In this document: piece by piece, positions 47,315-56,714 of the stretch
How the letters are laid out: each line of letters starts with the position of its first letter
How positions within the stretch are numbered: the first letter of the stretch is position 1
Source: Pseudoxanthomonas sp. SL93
GTDB taxonomy: Bacteria; Pseudomonadota; Gammaproteobacteria; Xanthomonadales; Xanthomonadaceae
Reading direction: 5' to 3'
NCBI RefSeq assembly: GCF_026625825.1
Contig: NZ_CP113065.1
Coordinates: 868,001 to 932,000 of the forward strand
Length of the DNA stretch: 64,000 nucleotides
Notes under the pieces: model-generated
The model's input: the letters and a program-made list of their open reading frames with translations, nothing else
Database searches by the model: none
What the model was told of the DNA's origin: nothing
Made by a program: the position numbers and the translations under genes

Positions 47315-48094
47315 ATGAACTTCGCGTGGGTGGCACCGCTGGCGGCCGTCGGCCTGTTCGTGGGAATACTGGCCGTGGCCGAACTGGGACGACGGTTGGG
47401 GCAGGCAAGGCTTCAACGCGATCCCGACGATCCCACCAAGGGCGCCGCAGCCGCGGAAGCGGCCGTCTTCGGCCTGCTGGGCCTGCTGATCGCCTTCACC
47501 TTCTCGGGCGCGGCCTCGCGTTTCGAGGATCGCCGCCACCTGATCACCGATGAGGCGAATGCCATCGGGACCGCCTACCTGCGCATCGACCTTCTGCCCG
47601 CAGAAACGCAGGCGCCGATGCGGAGCATGTTCCGCCAGTATCTCGACCTGCGCGCCGAGGCGTACCACGCCGCCACGGATTTCGCGATCGTCGAACAACG
47701 GCTGGCGGCAGCGGCCGCGATACAGCAGGACATCTGGACGAGCGCGGTCACTGCGGTACGCCGGCCCGATGCGGCACCGCACGCCGCCATGCTCCTGCTG
47801 CCCGCGCTGAACGAAATGATCGACATCACCACCACGCGCGCGATGGCCACGCGCAACCATCCACCGGCCGTGGTCTTCCTGCTGCTGTGCGGCCTGAGCC
47901 TGGTGGGCGCCTTGCTGGTGGGGTACGGCACGGCGATGCGCCGGGAACGGAGCTGGCTGCACACCGTGACGTTCGGCGCCATCCTGGCACTGACCGTATA
48001 CGTCATCTTCGACCTCGAATTCCCGCGCATGGGGTTCATCCGCGTCGATGCGGCCGACCAGGTGCTGGTGGAACTGCGCCGGAGCATGGATTGA
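47315..48094 (+). CDS. DUF4239 (bestrophin-like) membrane protein
   Basis: 259-residue inner-membrane protein with helices at about 5-25, 50-68, 192-212 and 222-242. The loop GLLGLLIAFTFSGAASRFEDRRHLITDEANAIGTAYLRID is the DUF4239 hallmark. Some related proteins resemble bestrophin channels, but transport is not shown. ATG 47315 follows GGGGAGGGG. The next gene starts at its stop. Confidence 0.82.
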   Translation: MNFAWVAPLAAVGLFVGILAVAELGRRLGQARLQRDPDDPTKGAAAAEAAVFGLLGLLIAFTFSGAASRFEDRRHLITDEANAIGTAYLRIDLLPAETQAPMRSMFRQYLDLRAEAYHAATDFAIVEQRLAAAAAIQQDIWTSAVTAVRRPDAAPHAAMLLLPALNEMIDITTTRAMATRNHPPAVVFLLLCGLSLVGALLVGYGTAMRRERSWLHTVTFGAILALTVYVIFDLEFPRMGFIRVDAADQVLVELRRSMD

Positions 48095-50356
48095 ATGGCG
48101 ACGAAGCCGACCCTGCGCCAGCGGCTTTGCCTGGTTGCGGGGCTCTGCGCCGCCGCCTGCGTTTCGGTTCCATTGCCTGCTGCCGCCCAGCAGGCTTCCG
48201 CGGACACGACATCCTGCATCCAGCGTGACGGCAACCTGGCAAGACCGCGTATCGGGCTGGCGCTGGGCGGAGGCGGCGCGCGCGGCATGTCGCACGTACG
48301 CATCCTGAAGAAGCTGGAGACCCTGGGCATTCCCGTCGACTGCATCGCGGGCACCAGTGCCGGTGCGCTGATCGGCGCGATGTACGCCTCCGGACGCTCC
48401 ACCGACGAGATCGAACAGCTCATCCTCACCACCGACTGGAAGGACGTGTTCAACGATGCGCTGCCGCGCCGTGACCGCTCGCTGCGCCGCAAGGCGGAGG
48501 ACACGACGCGGCTCACCCAGGTCGGCATCGGGTTCCGCTCCGACAAGGGCGTGGGCATCGCGGCCGGTGTCAGCGAAGGCGCGAAGCTGCTTGCGCTGTT
48601 CGAACGCGCCACCGGCAGCGGCCGCGTCAGTGGCCGTTTCGACGACCTGCCCATTCCGTTCCGCGCGGTCGCGACGGACATCAACACCGGCAAGCCGGTC
48701 GTGATCGACCATGGCAGCCTGCCCATGGCGATGCGCGCCAGCATGTCGTTGCCGGCGATCTTCCAGCCGGTGGCGATGGAGGGAAAGATCCTGCTGGATG
48801 GGGGTGTCTCCGACCAGATTCCGATCGACGTGGTGCGTGCCATGGGGGCCCAGCGCATCATCGCGGTGGATGTGGGTACGCCGCTTTCGGTGCTGGACCG
48901 CAGCGCCAGCATCGTGGAAGTGCTGGACCAGCTGAGTGGCTTCCTGACCACCGGCAGTGCCGCACGGCAACTGGAAACGCTGGGGCCGGATGACCTGGTG
49001 ATACGCCCTGACCTGGATGACCGCGTGGCCACCGGGGATTTCCAGAAAGCCGCGCTGGCGCTGGAAATCGGCCAGGCAGCAGCGGACGCGGCCACGCCGG
49101 CCCTGCGCAGCTTCGTGTACGCACCGCCCGCGCACGCCACGACGCCACGCCCGGTGCCGGTGCCGCCCGACCCGGAGATCGCCTTCGTCCACATCGTCAA
49201 CCACACCGACTATGCCGACGACCTGCTGCTGTCGTACCTGCCCGTGACGCCGGGCCAGCGCCTGGACACGGGCGCGATGCAGGCCGGCATCATGCGGGCC
49301 TACGGCCTGGGCACGCTGGCCAGCATCACCTATGAAGTGAAACGCGAGAACGGACAGGTGGGTGTGGAAGTCGTGGCCACGCCCAAGCCCAACGGACCCG
49401 CCTATCTCGAGGCTGGCCTGACCCTGAGCAACGATCTGCAGGGCAACCGCGAAACCAACCTGCGTGCGGGCGTGCTGTTCGCACCCTTGTCACCGTATGG
49501 TGCCGAAGCGCGCGTGGTGCTGCAGCTGGGCAGCGAGCCGGGCCTCACCGGCGAGTACTACCATCCGTTTGACCTGGCCAACCGCTACGCCGCCAGCGTG
49601 CAGGGCGGCTACCAGAGCCGCAGCTTCAATGTCTTCGATGCGCAGGGCTACCAGGTCGAGCGTTACCGCCTGGACCGCTACGGCGTATCGGCGTTCCTGT
49701 TCCGTAACTTCTCCAATGTCCTGAGCATCGGCGTGGGCGCCGAGCGCTACGCCGGCAGTGCGCGCGTCGAGATCGGCGACCCGGCGGTGCGCCGCGAGGA
49801 TTTCCAGGACGGTGCGGTCAGGGTGGTCGCCACGCTGGATGACATCGACAGCCTGTTCTTCCCCCGTGATGGCGTGCTGGCCCGGTTCGGTCTGCGCGGT
49901 TCACGCGACTGGATGGGCGCAGACGCGGAGTTCGACCAGATCGACTTCGACGCCTACGCGGCGAAGAGCTTCGGCCGCCATGCCGTGCAGCTGGGAAGCA
50001 GTTACCACGTGACCGCGTCGGGCGAGGCACCCCTGCAGAGCATCTACCGCCTGGGTGGCCGCTGGCGACTGGCGGGATTCCAGCACAACCAGCTCACCGG
50101 CAAGCACTACGCACTGGTGTTCGCCGGCTATACCTACGAGCTGGCCAACTTCCGCGGACGTTCGGCGCAGGTGGGCGGCACGCTGGAATACGGCAATGCC
50201 TGGCAGCGCCGCAGTGACATGGACCTGGATGACGGCATCCTCAATGCCAGCGTCTTCATCGGATTCGATTCGTGGATCGGCCCGCTCATCTTCGGCATCG
50301 GCGACCGCAAGGGGAGCGACCCCATCATCTTCGTCGAGCTTGGCCAGGGTCTGTAG
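48095..50356 (+). CDS. patatin-like phospholipase with outer-membrane barrel (type Vd autotransporter, PlpD-like)
   Basis: 753-residue secreted lipase. A signal peptide is followed by a patatin domain with the oxyanion box GGGGARG (58-64), nucleophile Ser88 in GTSAG and Asp235 in DGG, forming a Ser-Asp dyad. A single POTRA-like region (about 345-420, FVHIVNHTDYADDLLLSYLPVTPG) and a C-terminal 16-strand-type barrel follow. This order is that of PlpD, which passes its own lipase domain through the outer membrane. It begins exactly at the DUF4239 stop. Confidence 0.9.
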   Translation: MATKPTLRQRLCLVAGLCAAACVSVPLPAAAQQASADTTSCIQRDGNLARPRIGLALGGGGARGMSHVRILKKLETLGIPVDCIAGTSAGALIGAMYASGRSTDEIEQLILTTDWKDVFNDALPRRDRSLRRKAEDTTRLTQVGIGFRSDKGVGIAAGVSEGAKLLALFERATGSGRVSGRFDDLPIPFRAVATDINTGKPVVIDHGSLPMAMRASMSLPAIFQPVAMEGKILLDGGVSDQIPIDVVRAMGAQRIIAVDVGTPLSVLDRSASIVEVLDQLSGFLTTGSAARQLETLGPDDLVIRPDLDDRVATGDFQKAALALEIGQAAADAATPALRSFVYAPPAHATTPRPVPVPPDPEIAFVHIVNHTDYADDLLLSYLPVTPGQRLDTGAMQAGIMRAYGLGTLASITYEVKRENGQVGVEVVATPKPNGPAYLEAGLTLSNDLQGNRETNLRAGVLFAPLSPYGAEARVVLQLGSEPGLTGEYYHPFDLANRYAASVQGGYQSRSFNVFDAQGYQVERYRLDRYGVSAFLFRNFSNVLSIGVGAERYAGSARVEIGDPAVRREDFQDGAVRVVATLDDIDSLFFPRDGVLARFGLRGSRDWMGADAEFDQIDFDAYAAKSFGRHAVQLGSSYHVTASGEAPLQSIYRLGGRWRLAGFQHNQLTGKHYALVFAGYTYELANFRGRSAQVGGTLEYGNAWQRRSDMDLDDGILNASVFIGFDSWIGPLIFGIGDRKGSDPIIFVELGQGL

Positions 50357-50509
50357 CGCCCCGCGATACCCAACCCGCGGATTTGAGCAGGTAGTCACGC
50401 TCAGGTTTGTGAAGCTCTGCGACCATGTGCCCGAGGCAAGGATCGCGGTGGTGGAGACGGCGATCCGTATGACGCTCTGACCCCCCGGATTCACAAGGAG
50501 CCGTGCTCG

Positions 50510-53329
50510 ATGTTCGCTTCCCTCGTCAGGCTGCGGGTACGTACACCCGTGGTGGTCTTACTGCTTGCGTTGCTGCCGCTGCTTGCCGCTTGCGGTGTCG
50601 ATTCCTCTGCCGATGGCGACACCGACGGGGAGGGCGGCTTCTGGTCTTCCACGCGCGCCGCACCCGGCACGGTCATGGCGGGCGCGAGCCAGCAGATGGC
50701 CGCGGCGGAGCCGCCCAGGAACATCGCCGTGAACCCGGTGCCGCCCGGCCGCTACCGCATCGCCAGTGCGCACAGCGGCCTGTGCATCGAGATCCGCGAC
50801 GGCAGCATGGCCAACGGTACGCCGCTGGTGCAGTCGGCCTGCGAAGCCACGCTGCACCGGCAGTTCTTCGACATCGGCGAGACCGCTGTCGGCCAGTACC
50901 GCCTGCGCAACCTGCAATCGCAGAAATCCGCGGACATTCCCGGGGCATCCGGCGCCGACCACGTCATCGTGCAGCAATGGGACGACAACGGCAGTGGCGC
51001 ACAGCGTTTCCGCCTGCAACAGCTGGACGCCAGCGACCGCTACCGCATCGTCAACGTCAACAGCGGCAAGTGCCTCGGCATCGTCGGCGCATCGACGGCG
51101 GCGGGCGCGTCCGTCGAGCAGGTCACCTGCGCCACCGCGACGGCGCAGCAGTTCCACCTGGCCGCCGGCGAGCCGGAGGCCGTGCGCCAGAACGGATCGC
51201 AGCCGTTGCTGCCGCCACCACCGGCGGTGCCCGCATCGGCCAGCTACCAGCCACTGGCGTGGCCCGATGACGCCGCCGCCATCCACTTCACCCAGGAAGA
51301 CGGAACGCTGGTCACCCACGTCGGTGGCCGCGTGCGCGACCGCCACGCCCGCGAACCCATCGTCGACGACAGCTATCAGGTATTCCCGCCGCAGTATTTC
51401 GAACGGCGTACGCACGAGATCGTCATCCATGACGATGCCGTGCCCGGCACGTCCGGCGAGCAGCGCATCCTGACCATCGTGGTCAGGCCGCAGCACTACT
51501 GGTATGGCACCAACTTCCGCCACGGCTACATCGGCCGCCGCAGCGAAGATCCGCTCGAGCCCACGTCGGTGGCGCTGTATGCCGACAACGGCGGCATGAA
51601 GCTGCTGCCCGGCGGCGTGGCCGCGCAGACGCCCATCGCCAACTACGCGCAGCTCGGCCAGGATCCGAACGGCAACTACACGCCGCCGGCCGGCGCACCG
51701 GGCAACGCGTTCGTGCTGGTCAAGGAGATCCGCACGGCAGCGAACGATGCGCACCGCCCGCTGCGCAAGGGCGACCTGGTGGAGTTCGAACTTGGCATCT
51801 TCCTGGCCGGCAACCCGGACCTCATCGGCCGCTTCAACTACTACGCCGAAGCGCTGGTCTACCGGGCCGGTGCGCACGGCATCGTGTCCTGGTATCGCGG
51901 GCCCGGGTATGGCGTGCAGCGGCCGCTGGACTCGCTGGCGATGCCGGCGGAAGCGCTCAGCGCCGGGCCTTGGATGACGCTGCACGAAGACACGTCCAGC
52001 GAACCGTTCCGCATGCTGCAGCAGGCCTCGCACAACATCGCCGGCTACAACATGCAGCCCTGGGCGGAGGGGCGCCGGCTGATCCACACCTCGTTCGCCA
52101 GCGGGCGGCATTCCGAAGAGAGCAACACGGTGTTCAGCGCGCACGCGGGCAAGACCGCGCCCAATTTCTCGCAGACACGCTGCGTGGACTGCCACACCGG
52201 CAACGGACGCAGCTCGCCGGTGGTGGGTGCGCCCCTGAACCGGCTGGGCGTGTTCACCGGCGTGGCCGGCGCGGGCACGCAGGCGCCCGATGCGCGCTTC
52301 GGCCTGCGCCTGCAGCAGGGCACCTACCGCGAAGCCGGCGCCAACCTCGACGGTCGCGAAGCCGAACTGGTGCTGACGGGTTACACCGAGTCGCCGGGCC
52401 GCTACGCCGACGGCAGCGGGTATGTGCTGCGCAGGCCGAACTACCTGTTGCGCGATCGCGCCGGCCAGCCGATGGCATTGCCGACGGCGCTGTCGGTGCG
52501 CGTCGCGCCTTCGCTGGTGGGGCTTGGCCTGCTGGAAGCCGTGCCCGAACAGCAACTCGAACGCCTCGCGCTCGCCCAGCAGGGCGATCCTGACGGTGTG
52601 GCCGGGCGCCTGCAGATCGTGGCCGACTCGCGTGACCCCGGGGTCAGCCGGGTGGGCCGCTTCGGTTGGAAGGGCGGCACCGCCACGCTGGAGCAGCAGA
52701 CGTCGCTGGCATTCAACACCGACATGGGCGTGAGTTCGCCCCTGATGCCTTCACTGGAATGCGCACGCGGCAGCCTGGGCGCGGCCTGCGCCCAGGTGAA
52801 CAACGGCAGCGCGAAGCTGACCGCGGCCGACATCCACCAGACCACGCTCTACCTGAGCCTGCTGGGCGTGCCGCCGAAGCGCGATTTCGACAATCCGCAG
52901 GAGCAGGATGCACAGGCGCGGGCGCGGCAACTGCGCGTCAAGCGCGGCGCGCAGATGTTCGAGGCCGCGCGTTGCGGAACATGCCACGCGCCCGAGTTGC
53001 GTACCGGACATCACCGGTTCGTCGAACTCCGCTACCAGACCATCCGCCCCTATACCGACCTGCTGCTGCACGACATGGGGCCGGACCTGGCCGACACGTA
53101 CGTCGAGGGCCGTGCCACGGCACGCGAATGGCGTACGGCACCGCTGTGGGGGCTGGGACTGGCGGCCGCGATCAACCCGAACGTGCGCTACCTGCACGAC
53201 GGTCGCGCGGCCACGCTGGAAGAGGCCGTGCTGTGGCATGGAGGGCAGGGCACGGCAGCCCGGCAGCGTTTCGAAGCGATGAGCGCCGCGGACCGCCAGG
53301 CATTGATGGATTTCCTCCGATCACTGTGA
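50510..53329 (+). CDS. ricin-domain/di-haem oxidoreductase lipoprotein
   Basis: 939-residue lipoprotein. A lipobox (PLLAACG) sits at about residue 28, and two ricin-type beta-trefoil repeats at about 80-225 (GLCIEIRDG, GKCLGIVGA, QQW motifs) suggest glycan binding. The C-terminal two-thirds resembles the DHOR/DUF1111 di-haem oxidoreductases, with haem-binding CVDCH (558-562) and CGTCH (822-826). The substrate and electron partner are unknown. The fusion of a lectin-like module to a di-haem enzyme is unusual. It lies 150 bp after the patatin gene. Confidence 0.85.
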   Translation: MFASLVRLRVRTPVVVLLLALLPLLAACGVDSSADGDTDGEGGFWSSTRAAPGTVMAGASQQMAAAEPPRNIAVNPVPPGRYRIASAHSGLCIEIRDGSMANGTPLVQSACEATLHRQFFDIGETAVGQYRLRNLQSQKSADIPGASGADHVIVQQWDDNGSGAQRFRLQQLDASDRYRIVNVNSGKCLGIVGASTAAGASVEQVTCATATAQQFHLAAGEPEAVRQNGSQPLLPPPPAVPASASYQPLAWPDDAAAIHFTQEDGTLVTHVGGRVRDRHAREPIVDDSYQVFPPQYFERRTHEIVIHDDAVPGTSGEQRILTIVVRPQHYWYGTNFRHGYIGRRSEDPLEPTSVALYADNGGMKLLPGGVAAQTPIANYAQLGQDPNGNYTPPAGAPGNAFVLVKEIRTAANDAHRPLRKGDLVEFELGIFLAGNPDLIGRFNYYAEALVYRAGAHGIVSWYRGPGYGVQRPLDSLAMPAEALSAGPWMTLHEDTSSEPFRMLQQASHNIAGYNMQPWAEGRRLIHTSFASGRHSEESNTVFSAHAGKTAPNFSQTRCVDCHTGNGRSSPVVGAPLNRLGVFTGVAGAGTQAPDARFGLRLQQGTYREAGANLDGREAELVLTGYTESPGRYADGSGYVLRRPNYLLRDRAGQPMALPTALSVRVAPSLVGLGLLEAVPEQQLERLALAQQGDPDGVAGRLQIVADSRDPGVSRVGRFGWKGGTATLEQQTSLAFNTDMGVSSPLMPSLECARGSLGAACAQVNNGSAKLTAADIHQTTLYLSLLGVPPKRDFDNPQEQDAQARARQLRVKRGAQMFEAARCGTCHAPELRTGHHRFVELRYQTIRPYTDLLLHDMGPDLADTYVEGRATAREWRTAPLWGLGLAAAINPNVRYLHDGRAATLEEAVLWHGGQGTAARQRFEAMSAADRQALMDFLRSL

Positions 53330-53333
53330 TCGG

Positions 53334-53541
53334 CGGGAGCGCGATCGGGCAAGACACTGCCCGGATCGCACCAACGGCGGGGTAAGCAATGGCGGCCGCG
53401 CTCAGGACTTCTTCCATGCCGGCCAGCAAAGATCCGGGTGAAACCCCGCACGCGGACCGCACCGATCCAGAAACCCAGCGCGAGCGCCAGGTAGACCGCC
53501 AGTTCCGGATGCCGCGACAGGAGGGAAGCCAGCCCGTCCAA
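53334..53541 (-). pseudogene. remnant of a second AspT-like antiporter gene
   Basis: On the minus strand the first 34 codons read MDGLASLLSRHPELAVYLAL... FWIGAVRVRGF, resembling the N-terminus of AspT-family transporters. The sequence then shifts frame near 53440-53460 into GSLLAGM and AIAYPAVGAIRAV, with no room for the expected ~560 residues. It lies immediately downstream of the oprD-like gene in the same orientation. I infer a decayed copy left after an internal deletion; a chance hydrophobic frame cannot be excluded. Confidence 0.38.
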
Positions 53542-53562
53542 CGTCGGAGCCCTGTGCCGTCT

Positions 53563-54969
53563 TCAGAGCTTCGGCGGGTCGTAGTAGATCATCACGCGCA
53601 GGTCCTTCAGGTCGCTCGACATCGGGGCCTCCTGGTCCACCTGGGCATAGCGCAGGCGCAGCAACAGTCCCTTGAACACGCCTTCCGGTACCGCCCACTG
53701 CACGTTGAAGTCGAATTCCTTCTTGGAGTAGTCGGTGGGCGAATCGGGATCCGAACCATCGACGTACAACGCATACACGCTGGCCCCCTTCACCGACTGG
53801 AACGCATAGGACGCACGCAGCAGCCAGGCGCCTTCGCCATCGCGGTTGAAATCCTCGACCTGCACGCTGGTGTAGCCCGGGTAGCCGCTCCAGGGGTTCT
53901 GCATGTTGGTGTCGCCGCGCGCACGCGTGTAGGCCGTGGTGAACAGCGCGCCCTTGTACGCCAGTTCCGCCTTGGCACCCCACTGGCTGGAGGAGAAATC
54001 CGTACCGCGCAGCAGGTCGTCGCCGGCGCTGCCCTGGTCGGAATACTGCAGGCCCAACGAAAGTTTCAGGTTTTCCGCCAGCGGTATGCCGTATTTCGCT
54101 TCGGTATAGAAGATGCTGATGATGTCGTCGCTGTAGTAGCCGATCGCGCCCACGGACAGCTCACCCGACTTGAAGTTGGCGCCCAGTGCGTAGACGCCAC
54201 GGTCCACGCCATCCGGCGCGCCGGCGTCTTCGGCCATGGACACGAACTCGTCCGAGTTCCGTTCCTTGATCCTGTCGAAATAGCCACCACCCACGCGCCA
54301 TTCCGGCCGACCGTCGCTGCCGCCGTAAAGGCCCTGCACCGCGATCGCCTCGAAGGTGTTGGGCGTCATGCGCGCATCGTTGCGGTTGAGATAGGGCGTA
54401 TCGATGCCAAATCGGCCCAACGTCAGGCGGGTGCCCGGGTTGAGCAGGAATTCGCCATACAACTCCCCCAGCACCGTGTAGCCTTCCTGGCCGGGCGCGA
54501 GCAGCAGGGTGCCATCCTTGTCTTCCGGGCCATACAGCTTCTGCGACGTGTAGCCGGTGGCGCCGAGAGCGAAACGTTCGCGGAAATAGCCGGTCTTCAA
54601 GCCCAGTGAACCACCAAGGGCCCACGCGGTGCTGTCACTGTCGTCGAACTTCTCCCGGTCCAGGTAGAACGAGCGCACCTGCAGGTTGAACCTGGTGTCT
54701 TCGAAAGCCTTGCGCCGGGTTTCGCGTATCCAGTCGGCACGGCTCGGCGGACCGAAGGCTTCATCCAGCGGCGTCTGGCCCTGTTCGATGGAAGTGGGCT
54801 CGGCCTCCACAGCCTCCGCTTCGATGGCTTCCTTCTCCACCATGTTCGCCGATGGCGGAACGCCCTGTGCCATGGCCAGCTCCGGCACCAGGGCCAGCGC
54901 CACGGCCAGCGGCAGGGCAGCCCGGAGGCGGCACGGGTCGCCCGCCAGGACGTTCACTGTTCGCTTCAT
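53563..54969 (-). CDS. OprD-family outer-membrane porin
   Basis: 468-residue porin. A signal peptide ends in ELAMAQ, followed by a Glu-rich stretch, then an 18-strand-type barrel (RFNLQVRSFYLDREKFDD..AWALGGSLGLKTGYFR) and the DLRVMIYYDPPKL C-terminus. OprD-type porins transport basic amino acids and small carboxylates. Here it lies downstream of an AspT-like antiporter and an Orn/Lys/Arg decarboxylase, so basic-amino-acid uptake is a reasonable inference. Same operon direction, 14 bp gap to aspT. Confidence 0.85.
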   Translation of the reverse strand: MKRTVNVLAGDPCRLRAALPLAVALALVPELAMAQGVPPSANMVEKEAIEAEAVEAEPTSIEQGQTPLDEAFGPPSRADWIRETRRKAFEDTRFNLQVRSFYLDREKFDDSDSTAWALGGSLGLKTGYFRERFALGATGYTSQKLYGPEDKDGTLLLAPGQEGYTVLGELYGEFLLNPGTRLTLGRFGIDTPYLNRNDARMTPNTFEAIAVQGLYGGSDGRPEWRVGGGYFDRIKERNSDEFVSMAEDAGAPDGVDRGVYALGANFKSGELSVGAIGYYSDDIISIFYTEAKYGIPLAENLKLSLGLQYSDQGSAGDDLLRGTDFSSSQWGAKAELAYKGALFTTAYTRARGDTNMQNPWSGYPGYTSVQVEDFNRDGEGAWLLRASYAFQSVKGASVYALYVDGSDPDSPTDYSKKEFDFNVQWAVPEGVFKGLLLRLRYAQVDQEAPMSSDLKDLRVMIYYDPPKL

Positions 54970-54983
54970 GACCGCCTCCTTCG

Positions 54984-56684
54984 CTACTGCGACAGCACCA
55001 TGGCGAAATACCCGAACACGGTATACAGCACGCCGGAGACCGCGTAACCAACCGGGAATCCAACCCAGGGTACGCTGCTGTCGATCTCCTTCGCTGCCTC
55101 GCGCGCGGGGCCGGAGTGGGAACGCGAGCCGGCCACGCCCCCCATCAGCACCGCAGGATTGATCTTGAAGAAGTGGTAGCCGATCGCCCAGGTGACGAAG
55201 GGTGGGATGGTGCTGGCAACGAAGCCGGCCACGAAGATCTTGATCGCGATCGCGCCGGTCAGCTGTTCCAGCAGCGTTGCGCCGGCGTTGATGCCGACGA
55301 TGGCGATGAACGTCACCAGCCCCAGGTCTTCCAGGATGTTGCGCGCGGCGTTCGGCGTGCTGCCGAAAAAGCGCAGTCGCGACGCGAGAGAGGAGACGAA
55401 GATGCCGGAGAGCAGCAGGCCGCCGGCGTTGCCCAGACCCACCTCAAAGTCGCCTACCGGTACGTTGATCTTGCCGATCAGCAGGCCAAGGACCATGCCG
55501 GCCGACAGCGTCAGCAGGTCGGTCGATGTACTGGGACGTGCGATCCGGCCCAGCTTTTCGGCCACCTTGTCGATCGTTCCCTTCAGGCCTGCAACGAAGA
55601 GCACGTCGAAACGCTTCAGTTCGGTCTCGGAGCCCAGCGGGATGGGCTCGCCGGCGCGTTCGATGCGGCTGATCTGCAACTGGCCGGCAAAGTCTTCCTT
55701 GGCGAAGGTCTTCAGCACCTTGCCGTCGGCCTCCTTCTCGGTCACCAGGATCTCGGCCTGGTCCAGCGGGATGTTCAGCACCTTGGCATCCGGCACTTCG
55801 GGCCCGATCAGCCCGAGGTTCGCCGTGAGTTCCTCCAGGCGGCCACCCAACGCGATCAGGTCACCCTGGCGCAACACTGTCGCCGGATCCGCACCCAGTG
55901 CTTCATCGCCACGCACGACATTGACGATCCGGTACTGCGGATAGGACTGACGGAAGTCATGGATGCTCTTGCCCGCCACCGCCGCATTTTCCAGACGGTA
56001 GGCGCGCAGGCTGGCGGCGCGATACCCGGTAATGCCGGCATCGTCCACATTCTTGACGCCGTGCTCGGCCTCGTACTGCTTGGCGGCGGCCTTGGCGTCG
56101 ACGCCCCACCAGCGTGGCAGGTACTTGCAGACCAGGATGATGCCCACGGTGCCCCAGAGATAGGTCACGCCATAGCCTAGCGCGATCATCGCGGAGATGG
56201 ATTCCGCGGTCGACCCTGCCGGTATCTTGTACGCGCCCTGTTCGACCGCCATTTCCGCGGTGCCGATCGCGGCCGACATCGTCTGCGAACCGGCGAGTAC
56301 GCCGCCGGCTGCACCGGCGGGCAGCGCCAATACCTTGCTCATCACGACGACGAGAAGCAGGCCCAGGCCTGCACAGATCACCGCCAGCACGGTGAAGGTG
56401 ATGCCGTCCTTCTTCAGGCTGTTGAAGAACGCCGGACCCACGCGCAGGCCGACGCCATACATGAACAGATAGTAGAAGAGGGACTTGGCGAAATTGTCGA
56501 GCTGCAGCTTGACGCCATAGATCGAAGCCCACGTTGCGATGGCCGCACCGACGACCACCGCCGCCGCGACCATGCCCAGTCCGTACCCCTTGACGGAGAA
56601 CTTGCCAACCCAGACGGCCATGCCCACGGTGAAGAAAAGCAGGATGTACGGGTTTGTACCCAGGAATTCAAAGAACGCTTGCAT
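54984..56684 (-). CDS. AspT/YidE-family antiporter
   Basis: 566-residue inner-membrane carrier with the AspT duplication: helices at about 10-130 (NPYILLFFTVGMAVWVGKFSVKGYGLGMV), a cytosolic pair of TrkA_C-like domains at about 210-375 (AAVAGKSIHDFRQSYPQYRIVNVVRGDEALG), and the second helical repeat to the C-terminus (GKINVPVGDFEVGLGNAGGLLLSGI). Aspartate-alanine exchange is the prototype. With a decarboxylase next door, substrate/product exchange is plausible. Start ATG 56684. It shares an operon with the porin and decarboxylase. Confidence 0.87.
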   Translation of the reverse strand: MQAFFEFLGTNPYILLFFTVGMAVWVGKFSVKGYGLGMVAAAVVVGAAIATWASIYGVKLQLDNFAKSLFYYLFMYGVGLRVGPAFFNSLKKDGITFTVLAVICAGLGLLLVVVMSKVLALPAGAAGGVLAGSQTMSAAIGTAEMAVEQGAYKIPAGSTAESISAMIALGYGVTYLWGTVGIILVCKYLPRWWGVDAKAAAKQYEAEHGVKNVDDAGITGYRAASLRAYRLENAAVAGKSIHDFRQSYPQYRIVNVVRGDEALGADPATVLRQGDLIALGGRLEELTANLGLIGPEVPDAKVLNIPLDQAEILVTEKEADGKVLKTFAKEDFAGQLQISRIERAGEPIPLGSETELKRFDVLFVAGLKGTIDKVAEKLGRIARPSTSTDLLTLSAGMVLGLLIGKINVPVGDFEVGLGNAGGLLLSGIFVSSLASRLRFFGSTPNAARNILEDLGLVTFIAIVGINAGATLLEQLTGAIAIKIFVAGFVASTIPPFVTWAIGYHFFKINPAVLMGGVAGSRSHSGPAREAAKEIDSSVPWVGFPVGYAVSGVLYTVFGYFAMVLSQ

Positions 56685-56714
56685 GGCGCTTTCTCCTTGA
56701 CGTACCGCAGTCGA

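Noticed and set aside
43464..47408. 1314-residue open frame on the minus strand
   Set aside because: It lies antisense to four well-supported exported genes. Its Arg/His/Gly-rich composition without domains is typical of a GC-rich shadow frame.
53389..54609. 406-residue plus-strand frame through the OprD-like gene
   Set aside because: Antisense to a porin with signal peptide and barrel; no recognisable domain.
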